Shown here: positions 1 through 11,763 of the stretch, in pieces | Layout of the letters: each line of letters begins with the position of its first letter | Position numbering within the stretch: position 1 is the stretch's first letter | From: Marinobacter lutaoensis | GTDB taxonomy: Bacteria > Pseudomonadota > Gammaproteobacteria > Pseudomonadales > Oleiphilaceae | DNA: 64,000 nucleotides | Assembly: GCF_001981305.1 (NCBI RefSeq) | Contig: NZ_MSCW01000003.1 | Coordinates: 99,717-163,716 of the forward strand | Reading direction: 5' to 3' | Translations under genes and position numbers: made by a program | The notes under the pieces: model-generated | What the model saw: the letters and a program-made list of their open reading frames with translations, nothing else | Told to the model about the DNA's origin: nothing | The model's database searches: none

Positions 1-1
1 G

Positions 2-1078
2 GACAAGCGCCAGATCGGGAATGTCCTGCTGGTGGCGCCGGCTGACGAAATTGCCGCCCGCGAGAAGCTTGAGCTGGAAACCAACAAGCAGATTGCCGAG
101 CTGGCTCCGGTGCGCCTGGACATTATTCAGATCAACTACGCCAAAGCGGCTGACATCGTCGAACTGATCAAGGCGGACGAGGAGTTGATCTCCGACCGGG
201 GATTCGTCTCGTCCGACGTGCGCACCAACACCATCAGCGTGCGAGAAACCGCGGATAAGCTGGAGCAGATCCGACGTCTGGTCTCCACTTGGGATGTTCC
301 GGTGCGGCAGGTCTCCATCGAGGCCCGTATTGTTCGCGCTCAGACCAACGTGGCGGAGAATCTCGGGGTGCGCTGGGGGGGGGCTGCTTATAACGTGAGC
401 GGCGATAACGTTTTTTCTGTCGGTGGCTCCTTGTCCACGCTGGAGGAAGCGCGTCAGGCCGCGGCGGGCACGAGCACCACCATCAGCTTCCCGGATGCCT
501 TGGCCGTTGACCTTGGGGTGACGGACGAAGGCACCTCCAGCTTTGCCATCGGTTGGGGCAGTGATGATTTTCTAGTCGATCTGGAAATCTCGGCGTTGGA
601 GAGCGATGGCAAGGCTGAGCTGGTATCCCAGCCGCGCGTGGTAACGGCGGATCGTCAGACGGCGACCATCAAGTCCGGCGAAGAGATCCCTTATCAGGAA
701 GCGTCCTCCAGCGGTGCCACCTCGGTGTCATTCAAGGAGGCGGTCCTGTCTCTGGAGGTGACGCCGCAGATTACTCCGGATGACAAGATCATCATGGACT
801 TGGTGGTCAATCAGGATTCTCGTGGTGAGGAGACGGCGGGGGTCCCTTCAATCAATACCAATGAAGTCGCGACACAGGTACTGGTTGGCAATGGAGAGAC
901 TGTGGTTCTGGGAGGGATATTCCAGTCTCAGGTATCCACTCAGATCACCAAGACGCCGTTCCTGGGAGATATCCCCTACCTGGGACGCCTGTTCAAGCGC
1001 ACCGACTATATCGACGAGCGTAGCGAGCTGCTGATTTTCATTACGCCTAAAATCGTCAAGAACGACCTTCTCAAGTAG
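2..1078 (+). CDS. pilQ: Type IV pilus secretin PilQ, C-terminal part (5' truncated by window edge)
   Basis: The frame is open from base 2 with no start, so only the last 358 residues of a protein of about 700 are present. PilQ forms the outer-membrane ring through which the type IV pilus is extruded and retracted. The visible part covers the end of a secretin N-domain (AKAADIVELIKA, then SDVRTNTISVRE) followed by the secretin beta-barrel domain. It ends with the family signature LGDIPYLGRLF and the strand ELLIFITPKIV. A run of nine G (375-383) lies in codons for Trp-Gly-Gly-Ala. It is followed by a terminator and then aroK, the pilQ-aroK-aroB order of Pseudomonas. pilMNOP would be expected just to the left, outside the window. 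Family assignment is very secure. Confidence 0.96.
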   Translation, partial: DKRQIGNVLLVAPADEIAAREKLELETNKQIAELAPVRLDIIQINYAKAADIVELIKADEELISDRGFVSSDVRTNTISVRETADKLEQIRRLVSTWDVPVRQVSIEARIVRAQTNVAENLGVRWGGAAYNVSGDNVFSVGGSLSTLEEARQAAAGTSTTISFPDALAVDLGVTDEGTSSFAIGWGSDDFLVDLEISALESDGKAELVSQPRVVTADRQTATIKSGEEIPYQEASSSGATSVSFKEAVLSLEVTPQITPDDKIIMDLVVNQDSRGEETAGVPSINTNEVATQVLVGNGETVVLGGIFQSQVSTQITKTPFLGDIPYLGRLFKRTDYIDERSELLIFITPKIVKNDLLK

Positions 1079-1103
1079 CCATTCTCGTGAGGCTGCAGCA
1101 GCA

Positions 1104-1133
1104 AGCCGCCGGCTCAAACCGGCGGCTTTTTTT
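1104..1133 (+). terminator. Intrinsic terminator after pilQ
   Basis: A perfect 9-bp stem (AGCCGCCGG / CCGGCGGCT) with a 6-base loop is followed by a run of seven T. It ends the pil operon 26 bases after the pilQ stop, so aroK is probably transcribed from its own promoter. Confidence 0.9.
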
Positions 1134-1173
1134 GTGATATTCTCAACCGCCTGACACCTGTTGAGCGGAAACT

Positions 1174-1740
1174 ATGTCCTTGCCCAAACGCATTGTCCTG
1201 GTTGGCCCCATGGGCGCGGGGAAAAGCACCATCGGGCGTATGCTTGCCCGCGAGTTGGGGTATCGTTTTCTGGATACCGACCGGATCATTGAGGAGCGAT
1301 GCGGTGCCAACATTCCCTGGATTTTCGACGTCGAGGGGGAAGACGGCTTCCGGCAGCGTGAAACCGCGATGTTGAGGGAGTTGTCCCAGGAACCTCGTAC
1401 CGTACTGGCCACGGGAGGGGGGGCCGTGATGCGGGAGGAAAACCTCCCATTGCTGAAACAGGACGCCATGGTGGTGTATCTGAGAACCTCCCTGGAACAG
1501 CAGGTAGAACGGACGCGCAAGGACCGTAATCGTCCGCTGCTTCAGAATGACAACCCGGAAGCGGTGTTGCGCAAGCTGTTTGCAATCCGGGATCCGATCT
1601 ATCAGCAGCTTGCGGATGTTGTCATGCAGACCGATCGTAAAAGTCCTCGCCTCGTGGTCAGGCAACTGGTGAACCGGATCAACCCCAGAACGCCCCGGCA
1701 CAGGCGCCAGCTTCGAAAGGAAAGTCGTCAACATGGCTGA
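1174..1740 (+). CDS. aroK: Shikimate kinase
   Basis: Phosphorylates shikimate with ATP to shikimate 3-phosphate in the chorismate pathway; cytoplasmic. The Walker A loop GPMGAGKST is at residues 11-19. The shikimate-binding Asp follows in FLDTDRIIE (Asp37), the GGG motif is in ATGGGAVM, and the LID arginines are in [11 protein letters not shown]. At 188 residues it is slightly longer than the usual 170-175 because of a very basic C-terminal tail ([19 protein letters not shown]). The stop codon overlaps the start of aroB by 8 bases, so the two are translationally coupled. AroK versus AroL cannot be settled by motif, but the pilQ-aroK-aroB context fits aroK. Confidence 0.95.
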   Translation: MSLPKRIVLVGPMGAGKSTIGRMLARELGYRFLDTDRIIEERCGANIPWIFDVEGEDGFRQRETAMLRELSQEPRTVLATGGGAVMREENLPLLKQDAMVVYLRTSLEQQVERTRKDRNRPLLQNDNPEAVLRKLFAIRDPIYQQLADVVMQTDRKSPRLVVRQLVNRINPRTPRHRRQLRKESRQHG

Positions 1741-2827
1741 GAATATTCGTGAACTGACCGTGGAACTGGGTGATCGGAGTTACCCCATACTGATTGGCCC
1801 AGGCCTGCTGGGTGAGTATGACCTGTCACCGTACGTCACGGGCTCGCAGGTGATGATCGTAACCAATGAGACCGTGGCGCCCCTCTATCTGGAACAGGCC
1901 ATTCGGTGTTTTCCGGGCAAGGTGGTGGACTCGATCGTGCTACCGGATGGGGAAAAGTTCAAGGACTGGCAAACACTGAACCGGATCTTTGACGGGCTGC
2001 TGGAACAGCGCCATACCCGAAAAACGACGCTGGTGGCCCTTGGGGGCGGAGTGGTCGGCGACATGACTGGCTTTGCCGCGGCCTGTTACCAGCGAGGTGT
2101 CTCGTTCATCCAAATACCGACCACCCTCCTGTCCCAGGTCGACTCGTCCGTAGGGGGCAAGACCGGTATCAACCACCCTCTGGGCAAGAACATGATCGGC
2201 GCGTTTCATCAGCCTCGGGCCGTGCTGATTGATACGGACTCGCTGCGGAGCCTGCCGCCACGGGAGGTGTCTGCCGGCCTGGCGGAAGTGATCAAATACG
2301 GCTTGATTCGGGCGCGTGACTTCCTGGACTGGCTCGAGGGTGCCGTCGACCGTTTGGTGGCACTTGAGCCTGAGGCCCTGTCCGAGGCCATCCATCGCTC
2401 CTGTGCCTGCAAGGCCGAAGTCGTCGCCAAGGACGAGCGGGAAGGAGGGCTCCGGGCCATCCTGAACTTGGGGCATACGTTCGGCCATGCCATCGAGGCT
2501 TTCGCGGGGTATGGCAACTGGTTACACGGCGAGGCTGTCGGTACGGGTATGGTCATGGCCACCGACCTTTCACTCCGGGAGGGCATGATCTCGTCCGGGG
2601 ATCTTGAGCGGGTGGTGGCGCTGGTGCGCCGTGCCGGGCTGCCTGAGCGGCCGCCTGCGGGCATGACCCCCGATGACTTCATGACACGGATGGCCGTGGA
2701 CAAGAAAAACGTCGATGGCCAGCTGCGCTTGGTGCTGCTCAAGGCGCTCGGGGCAGCGGTGGTGACCGCGGACATCCGGCCGGAAAATCTGGCGGCCACC
2801 CTGTCGGCCTTTTGTGAAGATGCCTAG
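1733..2827 (+). CDS. aroB: 3-dehydroquinate synthase
   Basis: Converts DAHP to 3-dehydroquinate, the second step of the shikimate pathway, using NAD and a divalent metal. The NAD-binding GGGVVGD loop, the [19 protein letters not shown] segment and the metal ligands are present: Glu185 in GLAEVIKYG, His248 in GHTFGHAIE and His265 in LHGEAVG. The length of 364 residues is normal for the family. The ATG overlaps the end of aroK; a purine-rich stretch (GAAAGGAAAG) about ten bases upstream serves as ribosome site. The damX-like gene follows after 31 bases, probably in the same transcript. Confidence 0.97.
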   Translation: MAENIRELTVELGDRSYPILIGPGLLGEYDLSPYVTGSQVMIVTNETVAPLYLEQAIRCFPGKVVDSIVLPDGEKFKDWQTLNRIFDGLLEQRHTRKTTLVALGGGVVGDMTGFAAACYQRGVSFIQIPTTLLSQVDSSVGGKTGINHPLGKNMIGAFHQPRAVLIDTDSLRSLPPREVSAGLAEVIKYGLIRARDFLDWLEGAVDRLVALEPEALSEAIHRSCACKAEVVAKDEREGGLRAILNLGHTFGHAIEAFAGYGNWLHGEAVGTGMVMATDLSLREGMISSGDLERVVALVRRAGLPERPPAGMTPDDFMTRMAVDKKNVDGQLRLVLLKALGAAVVTADIRPENLAATLSAFCEDA

Positions 2828-2858
2828 CAGGTGCTGACCGTATGGGCCAGGGGGCGGC

Positions 2859-4400
2859 ATGGATAAGGGGTTGAATGCCCGGGACGACGGTGGCCTGTTC
2901 CCTCGTTTGCAACAGCGGTATGGCTTGCGTGCCGATCCCTTGGAAATGGAGGCGCCTTTTTACCCTGACGCGGCACGTCAGCACGCGCTGGAAACGCTGC
3001 GCCACCTGTGTGGTTTTGGTGATTTGGCGTTGCTGCTGCTGGGGGCTCCCGGCATGGGAAAGACCCGTATCCTGTCGGAGCTGGTGCGGGCGGAGTCCGC
3101 CCGGCTTGATTTTCATCGGATCCCCGCCGCCGCGCTGACCAGTGCCTTGCCCCTGGCACGGGACTTGGCCGCGATTTCCCGCTCGCCGACGGATCAGGGC
3201 GGCTCGCCCCGGGAAACGGTGTATGCTTTTTTCCGGTGGTCGGAGGGGCGGACGCGAAAAGGGCAGCGAATGGTGCTCCTGATCGATGATGCCGACCGTG
3301 CTGCGCCGGAGGTCCTACGGCTGCTGTTGGCGGGGTTTCTGGCCTCGGATCCGGCTCGTGCGGCGGTTCCGGTCTTTGCCGGAACGGATGCCCTGGTTTC
3401 CATGCTCGGGGTGGAGGAGGATGCCGCCGGACTGCACCCCATTCACCTTCCTGCGTTGAGTACCCAAGATATTGCGGCGTACCTTGAGCCTCGTGTCCAG
3501 AGGGCCGGCGGTCCGGTGGGCCAGCTGTTGACTCCCAGGCGTCTTGCTCAGATTTATGCTCTGAGTGGGGGCAGCTTTACCGGCATCCGACGAGCCGCCC
3601 CCGCAGTCTGGCTGGGGCTGGTTGAGCCTCGGGTCGCCCGGGTCGGGCGTGGCCTGAACGTTGGTGCGCTGTTGTGGCCCGGGATTGCGTTGACCTTGTT
3701 GGCGGTTTCGTGGTGGTTTGTGTCGGCACAATACGAACACTCGGTCTCTGATCAGCAGGCCCGGGACACCGCGCCGGCGGCGCCTGTCCGCAAGAGTGTC
3801 ACCATCGGGCCCGGGGCATTGGCCGAGCCTTCGCCCGAAATGCCCGGGGACGCCGTTGATGGAGAGCGGAGCGATCCGGAGCCCGCACACCTGCGGCCAG
3901 CACCGGCATTGGTTCCTCCGGTGCCGGAGCGGGAACCTCTCGCAGAACCTGAACCTGAACCTGAACCTGAACCTGAACCTGAACCTGAACCTGCACCTGC
4001 ACCCGTGGCTGCGCCTGAACCTGCACCTGAACCTGCGCCTGCACCCGTGGCTGCCTCTGGGCCCGAGTCGCCTGCCGCAGTGGCGTCGCTGGCGTTCACG
4101 CCAGCCCGGCCTGAGGCGTTTGTTCCCCTCGCCAGCTTGAGTCAGGAGGACGGCTGGACCATCCAGCTGGTGGCCGGCCGGCTGGAGCGGACGGCGCTCA
4201 ACATGCTGGAGCGAGGGCAGGGCGACGGAGGCGCCCTTCGGTATACCCTGGGAGAGCGTCAGGGAGAGCCCTGGTTCATGGTGTTGTATGGCCGTTATCC
4301 CAGCCGGGAGGCGGCGCAGGCGGCGGCTCGGCAGCTGTCCTCCCGGTTCGGAGTGTCGGACCCGTGGGTCCGCTCTCTGGCCAGCTTCAATGCGCACTGA
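2859..4400 (+). CDS. damX: DamX-like AAA ATPase with a SPOR domain
   Basis: Predicted septum-associated inner-membrane protein. Residues 1-250 form an ExeA/TniB-type AAA domain with Walker A GAPGMGKT (62-69) and Walker B VLLIDDAD (139-146). A single membrane helix follows at about 268-290 (LLWPGIALTLLAVSWWF). Residues 300-425 are a Pro/Glu/Ala-rich periplasmic linker with uninterrupted Glu-Pro repeats from 363. Residues 431-510 form a SPOR domain (WTIQLVAGR ... WFMVLYGRYPSREAAQAAARQL), which in this family binds denuded septal peptidoglycan. The position between aroB and gltB matches E. coli damX downstream of aroB and the equivalent Pseudomonas gene. Name by context and architecture; the linker itself has no predictive value. 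Confidence 0.85.
   Translation: MDKGLNARDDGGLFPRLQQRYGLRADPLEMEAPFYPDAARQHALETLRHLCGFGDLALLLLGAPGMGKTRILSELVRAESARLDFHRIPAAALTSALPLARDLAAISRSPTDQGGSPRETVYAFFRWSEGRTRKGQRMVLLIDDADRAAPEVLRLLLAGFLASDPARAAVPVFAGTDALVSMLGVEEDAAGLHPIHLPALSTQDIAAYLEPRVQRAGGPVGQLLTPRRLAQIYALSGGSFTGIRRAAPAVWLGLVEPRVARVGRGLNVGALLWPGIALTLLAVSWWFVSAQYEHSVSDQQARDTAPAAPVRKSVTIGPGALAEPSPEMPGDAVDGERSDPEPAHLRPAPALVPPVPEREPLAEPEPEPEPEPEPEPEPAPAPVAAPEPAPEPAPAPVAASGPESPAAVASLAFTPARPEAFVPLASLSQEDGWTIQLVAGRLERTALNMLERGQGDGGALRYTLGERQGEPWFMVLYGRYPSREAAQAAARQLSSRFGVSDPWVRSLASFNAH
3945..4052 (+). repeat. Hexanucleotide GAACCT tandem repeat inside the damX-like gene
   Basis: Eight perfect GAACCT copies (3945-3992) are followed by degenerate copies (GCACCT, GCGCCT, GAACCT) and a duplicated CCTGCACCCGTGGCTGC block. 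It encodes (Glu-Pro)n then Ala-Pro/Glu-Pro in the periplasmic linker. As the unit is six bases, copy-number change keeps the reading frame and would only alter linker length. Confidence 0.95.
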
Positions 4401-4435
4401 AATGGTGCAATTTCGGGATCAGGATCGACAAAAAT

Positions 4436-4464
4436 TTGTATACGTAGTTTTACGTGTGTAAAAT
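4436..4464 (+). promoter_or_regulatory. Probable sigma-70 promoter of gltBD
   Basis: TTGTAT (4436-4441) and TAAAAT (4459-4464) are separated by exactly 17 bases, 95 bases before the gltB start in an AT-rich patch that interrupts GC-rich sequence. Transcription would start near 4471. Confidence 0.6.
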
Positions 4465-4558
4465 CGCTTCCCCCCTTTTTCGGAGTCAGCGGATTTTGCG
4501 CACCGCTTTAGTGCGGTAGCTCGCTGATTGGAAAGCATTTATTCGCGAGAGAACGGTT

Positions 4559-7500
4559 ATGATGACAGGCTTGTATCATCCTGATGAGTTCAGGGACAAC
4601 TGTGGCTTTGGCCTGATTGCCCATATGAAGGGCGAGGCCAGTCACAAGCTGTTGCAAACTGCCATCGAGTCGCTGACCTGCATGACCCATCGCGGTGGTA
4701 TCGCTGCAGACGGCAAGACTGGCGATGGCTGTGGCCTGCTGATCCAGAGTCCAGAGGCTTTTCTCAGGAAAGCCTCGAAGTCGGCTTTTGGCAAGGAACC
4801 TGGCGACCTGTTTGCGGTCGGCCAGGTTTTTTTGTCTCAGGACCCGGCCAAGGCCGATGCCGGGCGTGCCGCGTTGGAGCGTCGCCTGTCCGAGCAGGGC
4901 CTGGATGTCCTGGGCTGGCGGGAAGTACCGGTCGACGACGGCTGTCTTGGGCCCATGGCTCGCGACTGCATGCCCCGGATCGAACAGGTGTTCGTTGAGC
5001 CGGCCGGCAAGGATGAGAACGCCTTCGGTATCAGCCTGTTCCTCGCTCGCCGCTACGCCGAGCGGGACCTGGCCGACGACCCCGAGTTTTATGTGTGCAG
5101 CCTGTCGCACCGGACCCTGGCCTACAAGGGCCTGATGATGCCGGCCGATCTGGCCAACTTCTACAAGGATCTGGGGGACCCGGACCTGAAGACAGCCATC
5201 TGCGTCTTCCACCAGCGTTTTTCCACCAACACCATGCCTCGGTGGCCGCTGGCTCAGCCGTTCCGTTTCCTCGCGCACAATGGCGAGATCAACACGATTG
5301 AGGGTAACCGCAACTGGGCCATCGCCCGTGCGGCGAAGTTCAGCTCGCCGGATCTGCCGGACCTGCAAACCCTCCAGCCGCTGGTCAACCTGACCGGTTC
5401 CGACTCCTCCAGCATGGACAACATGCTGGAGATCCTGCTGGCAGGCGGTGTCGACCTGTTCCGCGCGGTGCGCATGATGATTCCTCCGGCATGGCAGAAC
5501 GTGGATACCATGGACCCGGAGTTGCGGGCCTTCTACGAGTACAACTCCATGCACATGGAACCCTGGGATGGTCCCGCTGGCTTGGTGCTTTCCGACGGAC
5601 GCTACGCCGTGTGCATGCTGGACCGCAACGGCCTGCGTCCGGCCCGCTGGGTCATCACCCGGGACGACTTCATTACCCTGGCATCCGAGATCGGTACCTA
5701 CGGCTACCAACCGGATGACGTGGTCGCCAAGGGGCGGGTCGGCCCCGGCCAGATTTTGGCGGTGGATACCGAAAAGGGGGAAGTCCTCCATACCCGGGAC
5801 ATCGATCAGCGGCTGAAGAAAGCCCAACCCTACAAGCGCTGGCTCAAAGAGAACGCGCTTCGGGTCGAGACCACGTTGAACCAGGAAACGCCTGAGTTCA
5901 AGCTGATGGACGCGGATGAGCTGCTGGTGCACCAGAAGATGTTCAACATCTCCTACGAAGAGCGGGACCAGGTGCTGCGTCCGCTGGCGGAGCAGGGCCA
6001 GGAGGCTGTGGGGTCCATGGGGGACGACACCCCCATGGCGGTGCTGTCCAGCAAAGTCCGGCACGTGGCGGACTACTTCCGCCAGAAGTTCGCCCAGGTG
6101 ACCAACCCGCCCATCGACCCGCTGCGGGAATCCATTGTCATGTCCCTGGAAACCTGCCTGGGCGCCGAGCGTAACGTCTTCGAGGAAACACCGGAGCACG
6201 CCAACCGAATCATTCTGAGCACGCCGGTGCTGTCGCCGGCCAAATTCTTGAAGATTGCCAACAATGACCGTCCGGGATTCGAGGTGGCCAGGATTGCCAT
6301 GAGCTACCGGCCCGAGCAGGGTCTGGAACAGGCCATTCGCGATGTTTGCGACCGGGCGGAGCGGGCGGTGCGTGAGGGTAAGGTCCTGCTGGTGCTGACC
6401 GACAAGGATCTGGTGGAAGGCGAGCTGCCGGTCAACGCGCTGATGGCGACCGGTGCCGTGCACCATCATCTGGTCAGCCGGGGGCTGCGTTGTGATTCCA
6501 ACATCATCGTTGAGACCGGTTGGGCGCGGGACCCCCACCACTTCGCAGTGCTGTTCGGCTTTGGCGCCACGGCTGTCTACCCGTACCTGGCCTATCAGGT
6601 CATGAATGACATGATCCGCACCGGCGAGCTGCTGATGGATCCGATCGAGGCCAAGAACAACTACCGCAAGGGCATCAACAAGGGGCTGTTGAAGATCCTG
6701 TCGAAGATGGGGATTTCCACCATCACCTCCTATCGCGGCGCCCAGCTGTTCGAGGCGATTGGTCTGGCGGACGAGGTGGTGGATTTGTGCTTCAAGGGGG
6801 TCCCGAGCCGCATTCAGGGCGCCGGCTTCATCGACTTTCAGGAAGATCAGGAAAAACTGGCGGACGTGGCCTGGAAACCGCGCAAACCCATTTCCCCGGG
6901 GGGCTTGCTCAAGTACGTCCACGGCCAGGAGTACCATGCCTTCAACCCGGACGTCGTGGGCCGGTTGCAGGAGGCCGTAGCCAGTGGTGACTACGGTAAG
7001 TACAAGGAATACGCGGCCCTAGTCAACGAGCGGCCGGTGGCGACCCTGAGGGATCTGTTGACTTTCCGCTCCGATATCAAACCGATCGACTTGGCCGAGG
7101 TGGAGCCGGTGGAGAGTATTTTCCCCCGCTTCGACTCCGCCGCCATGTCCCTGGGCGCGCTGTCGCCGGAAGCGCACGAGGCCTTGGCGGTGGCGATGAA
7201 CACCCTTGGTGGCCGCTCCAACTCTGGCGAGGGCGGTGAGGATCCGGCCCGTTACGGCACCAACAAACGCTCCAAGATCAAACAAGTGGCCTCCGGTCGG
7301 TTCGGTGTGACCGCGGAGTACCTGCGCAGCGCCGATGTCATGCAGATCAAGATCGCCCAGGGCGCCAAGCCCGGGGAAGGCGGCCAGTTGCCTGGCGGCA
7401 AAGTCAATGATCTGATCGCGCGTCTGCGTTACTCGGTGCCGGGGGTCACCCTGATCTCGCCTCCGCCGCACCATGACATCTACTCCATCGAGGACCTGGC

Positions 7501-9007
7501 GCAGTTGATCTTCGACCTGAAACAGGTCAACCCGGAGGCACTGGTCTCCGTCAAGCTGGTGTCCGAGCCTGGGGTGGGTACCATCGCTGCGGGGGTCGCC
7601 AAGGCCTACGCTGACCTGATCACCGTGTCGGGCTACGACGGCGGGACCGCGGCCAGTCCGCTGACGTCCATCCGCTACGCCGGTTCCCCCTGGGAGCTGG
7701 GACTGACCGAAACCCAGCAGGCGCTGCGTGCCAACGATCTCCGTGGCAAGATCCGCCTGCAAACCGACGGTGGTATTAAAACGGGCCTGGATGTGGTGAA
7801 AGCGGCGATTCTCGGGGCCGAGAGCTTTGGCTTCGGTACGACGCCGATGGTGGCGCTGGGCTGCAAGTTCCTGCGTATCTGCCACCTCAACAACTGTGCC
7901 ACCGGTGTCGCCACCCAGAACGACTACCTGCGCGAGGAGCACTTTAAGGGTACGGTCGAGGCGGCCATGAACTTCTTCCGTTTCGTTGCTCAGGAAACCC
8001 GGGAGTGGCTGGCCAAACTGGGCGTGCGCAGCCTGGAAGAGCTGGTGGGGCGGGTCGACCTACTGGAGCGGCTGCCGGGGGATACTCCGCGGCAACGCAA
8101 GCTGGATCTGTCCCGCCTGCTGCACAATGACCAGATTCCGGCGGACAAGCCGCAAACCTGCCAGGAGGAGCGCAACCGGCCGTTTGACCAGGGCGCCTTG
8201 GCGGAGCGGATGGTCAAGGACACCCTGACCGCCATCATCGAAAAGACCGGTGGCGCCTGGAGCTACCGCGTGACCAACTGTGACCGCTCCATCGGCGCCC
8301 GGCTGTCGGGTGAGATCGCCGCGCGGCACGGCAACCAAGGCATGGCCGATGCGCCCATCACCCTTGATCTGACTGGGACCGCTGGCCAGAGCTTCGGGGT
8401 CTGGAACGTTGGAGGCCTGAACCTGATTCTTGAAGGCGACGCCAACGACTACGTCGGCAAGGGCATGACGGGCGGCAAGCTGGTCCTGCGCCCGCCCCGG
8501 GGCAGCAGTTTCAAAACCCAGGAGACTGCCATCATGGGCAACACCTGCCTGTATGGCGCGACCGGCGGCAAGCTGTTTGCAGCCGGTACCGCCGGTGAGC
8601 GCTTCGCAGTTCGTAACTCGGGCGCCCATGCTGTCGTGGAGGGGGCCGGCGACCACTGCTGTGAGTACATGACCGGCGGGCTGGTTACGGTGTTGGGTCA
8701 CACCGGTTACAACTTCGGTGCCGGCATGACCGGCGGCTTTGCCTACGTGCTCGACCTCGACAACACCTTCGTGGACAAGTACAACCACGAACTGGTCGAG
8801 ATCCAGCGCATTTCCCGGGAGGATATGGAAGCCTACCGCAACCATCTGCGAGGTATCATCCGTGAACACATCTCGGAAACCGGAAGTGTCTGGGCAGAAC
8901 ACATTCTGGAAGATTTCGACGACTACATCGGCCGTTTCTGGCTGGTGAAACCCAAGGCGGCGAACCTGCGGAGCCTGCTGGCAAGCACCCGGGCGCGCCC
9001 GGAGTAA
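4559..9007 (+). CDS. gltB: Glutamate synthase (NADPH) large subunit
   Basis: Transfers the glutamine amide to 2-oxoglutarate, giving two glutamates, with GltD; the main nitrogen assimilation route with glutamine synthetase. The class II amidotransferase nucleophile Cys15 (DNCGFG) would be exposed by removal of a short propeptide. The FMN/synthase domain carries a C-x5-C-x4-C [3Fe-4S] motif (Cys1102, Cys1108, Cys1113, within [12 protein letters not shown]). The C-terminal 250 residues form the glycine-rich beta-helix ([18 protein letters not shown]). The length of 1482 residues is typical. Two ATG codons are adjacent (4559, 4562); either could be used, with GAGAGAACGG just upstream. gltD follows after 75 bases. 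Confidence 0.98.
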   Translation: MMTGLYHPDEFRDNCGFGLIAHMKGEASHKLLQTAIESLTCMTHRGGIAADGKTGDGCGLLIQSPEAFLRKASKSAFGKEPGDLFAVGQVFLSQDPAKADAGRAALERRLSEQGLDVLGWREVPVDDGCLGPMARDCMPRIEQVFVEPAGKDENAFGISLFLARRYAERDLADDPEFYVCSLSHRTLAYKGLMMPADLANFYKDLGDPDLKTAICVFHQRFSTNTMPRWPLAQPFRFLAHNGEINTIEGNRNWAIARAAKFSSPDLPDLQTLQPLVNLTGSDSSSMDNMLEILLAGGVDLFRAVRMMIPPAWQNVDTMDPELRAFYEYNSMHMEPWDGPAGLVLSDGRYAVCMLDRNGLRPARWVITRDDFITLASEIGTYGYQPDDVVAKGRVGPGQILAVDTEKGEVLHTRDIDQRLKKAQPYKRWLKENALRVETTLNQETPEFKLMDADELLVHQKMFNISYEERDQVLRPLAEQGQEAVGSMGDDTPMAVLSSKVRHVADYFRQKFAQVTNPPIDPLRESIVMSLETCLGAERNVFEETPEHANRIILSTPVLSPAKFLKIANNDRPGFEVARIAMSYRPEQGLEQAIRDVCDRAERAVREGKVLLVLTDKDLVEGELPVNALMATGAVHHHLVSRGLRCDSNIIVETGWARDPHHFAVLFGFGATAVYPYLAYQVMNDMIRTGELLMDPIEAKNNYRKGINKGLLKILSKMGISTITSYRGAQLFEAIGLADEVVDLCFKGVPSRIQGAGFIDFQEDQEKLADVAWKPRKPISPGGLLKYVHGQEYHAFNPDVVGRLQEAVASGDYGKYKEYAALVNERPVATLRDLLTFRSDIKPIDLAEVEPVESIFPRFDSAAMSLGALSPEAHEALAVAMNTLGGRSNSGEGGEDPARYGTNKRSKIKQVASGRFGVTAEYLRSADVMQIKIAQGAKPGEGGQLPGGKVNDLIARLRYSVPGVTLISPPPHHDIYSIEDLAQLIFDLKQVNPEALVSVKLVSEPGVGTIAAGVAKAYADLITVSGYDGGTAASPLTSIRYAGSPWELGLTETQQALRANDLRGKIRLQTDGGIKTGLDVVKAAILGAESFGFGTTPMVALGCKFLRICHLNNCATGVATQNDYLREEHFKGTVEAAMNFFRFVAQETREWLAKLGVRSLEELVGRVDLLERLPGDTPRQRKLDLSRLLHNDQIPADKPQTCQEERNRPFDQGALAERMVKDTLTAIIEKTGGAWSYRVTNCDRSIGARLSGEIAARHGNQGMADAPITLDLTGTAGQSFGVWNVGGLNLILEGDANDYVGKGMTGGKLVLRPPRGSSFKTQETAIMGNTCLYGATGGKLFAAGTAGERFAVRNSGAHAVVEGAGDHCCEYMTGGLVTVLGHTGYNFGAGMTGGFAYVLDLDNTFVDKYNHELVEIQRISREDMEAYRNHLRGIIREHISETGSVWAEHILEDFDDYIGRFWLVKPKAANLRSLLASTRARPE

Positions 9008-9073
9008 GCTGGCCATTCACTGGGTTTGGGGGCCGGGCGCAAGATCCGGCTTCCGTCGAAATCGTGCTGATGA

Positions 9074-10501
<1,428 letters not shown>

Positions 10502-10529
10502 CCCCGGCACCTTTTGACCGGTGTCAGGC

Positions 10530-10565
10530 AGGCGGCTTTCCGATGGAACGCCGCCTTTTTTATTT
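10530..10565 (+). terminator. Intrinsic terminator after gltD
   Basis: A 7-bp stem (AGGCGGC / GCCGCCT) with a 13-base loop is followed by six T and a further TTT. It closes the gltBD operon and separates it from hemE. Confidence 0.85.
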
Positions 10566-10624
10566 GTGTGAACGCGGTATCATTCTCCCCTTCGATTTCC
10601 AAAGAGCCGACTGCTGGAACTGTT

Positions 10625-11689
10625 ATGACCGAGCTGAAAAACGACCGCTTCCTGCGTGCCCTGATGCGCCAGCCCGTGGACCGTACCCCGGTGTGGATGA
10701 TGCGCCAGGCCGGCCGCTACCTGCCGGAATACCGAGCGACCCGGGCGCGGGCGGGGGACTTTCTGAGCCTGTGCAAGGATGCGGAGCTGGCCTGCGAGGT
10801 CACGCTCCAGCCGCTGGAGCGCTTTCCGTTGGATGCGGCCATCCTGTTCTCGGACATCCTGACCATTCCCGACGCACTGGGGCTGGGGCTGTACTTTGAA
10901 ACCGGCGAAGGGCCGAAATTCCGTCATGTGATTCGTTCCGGAACCGATGTGGCCGCTCTGCCCAAGCTGGATGCCGCGGTGGACCTGGACTACGTCATGA
11001 AGGCCGTGGCCACCATTCGCGCCGCGCTGGCCGGCCGGGTGCCCCTGATCGGCTTTTCCGGCAGCCCCTGGACCCTGGCGACCTACATGGTGGAAGGCGG
11101 CTCCTCCAAAGACTTCCGGGAAGCCAAGAAACTGATGTACGGTCAGCCTGAGGTCATGCACCGGCTGCTCGATCATCTGGCGGACGCCGTGACCGACTAC
11201 CTGAATGCCCAGATCCGAGCCGGTGCCCAGGCGGTCCAGATCTTCGACACCTGGGGCGGGGTGCTGAGCAGTTGGGCCTACGAGGAATTCTCCCTGCGCT
11301 ACATGCGCAAGATTGTCGACGGTCTGATCCGGCACCATGAAGGCCGGGCGGTACCGGTGATCTTGTTCACCAAGAACGGCGGCCAGTGGCTGGAGGCCAT
11401 CGCCGATTCCGGATGCGACGCGGTCGGGCTGGACTGGACCACCGATATTGGCCAGGCCCGCGCCCGCGTGGGCGACCGGGTGGCCCTGCAGGGCAACATG
11501 GATCCGGCCATGCTGTACGCGCCTCCGGCCCGGATCCGTCAGGAAGTGGCGGACATCCTGAGGCGTTACGGCGCGGGCTCCGGCCATGTTTTCAATCTCG
11601 GGCATGGCATCACGCCGGATGTTGATCCGGAGCACGCGCGGGCCTTCATCGAGGCGGTGGTGGCGTTGAGCCCGGAGTATCACGGCTGA
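10625..11689 (+). CDS. hemE: Uroporphyrinogen decarboxylase
   Basis: Removes four acetate carboxyls from uroporphyrinogen III to give coproporphyrinogen III in haem synthesis; cytoplasmic homodimer. The ATG at 10625 gives [19 protein letters not shown], matching the conserved family N-terminus. A longer open frame from 10514 runs back through the gltD terminator and is rejected. Signature motifs are [16 protein letters not shown] and [17 protein letters not shown]; the catalytic Asp is in [16 protein letters not shown]. The length of 354 is standard. A TATCAT box at 10578-10583 may be the -10 element, but I see no good -35. Confidence 0.97.
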   Translation: MTELKNDRFLRALMRQPVDRTPVWMMRQAGRYLPEYRATRARAGDFLSLCKDAELACEVTLQPLERFPLDAAILFSDILTIPDALGLGLYFETGEGPKFRHVIRSGTDVAALPKLDAAVDLDYVMKAVATIRAALAGRVPLIGFSGSPWTLATYMVEGGSSKDFREAKKLMYGQPEVMHRLLDHLADAVTDYLNAQIRAGAQAVQIFDTWGGVLSSWAYEEFSLRYMRKIVDGLIRHHEGRAVPVILFTKNGGQWLEAIADSGCDAVGLDWTTDIGQARARVGDRVALQGNMDPAMLYAPPARIRQEVADILRRYGAGSGHVFNLGHGITPDVDPEHARAFIEAVVALSPEYHG

Positions 11690-11698
11690 GCTGGCCCC

Positions 11699-11727
11699 TT
11701 GGCCGGGCCTCCGGTGCGGTCTATAGT
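11699..11727 (+). promoter_or_regulatory. Probable promoter of the PilZ gene
   Basis: TTGGCC (11699-11704) and TATAGT (11722-11727) are 17 bases apart, 37 bases before the GTG start. The spacing is ideal and five of six -10 bases match. Confidence 0.55.
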
Positions 11728-11763
11728 CATAGACAAACAAGAGCGAACGACCGGAGGTCCGCC

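Noticed and set aside
3945..4052. Tandem repeat as a CRISPR or mobile-element trace
   Set aside because: The unit is six bases, has no spacers, and encodes an in-frame Glu-Pro linker.
4508..6937. Very long open frame (809 codons) on the minus strand opposite gltB
   Set aside because: It is a shadow of the GC-rich codons of gltB, which is certain by its motifs; the antisense product has no recognisable domain and no ribosome site.
10514..10624. N-terminal extension of hemE
   Set aside because: It would translate the gltD terminator hairpin; the internal ATG at 10625 matches the family start.
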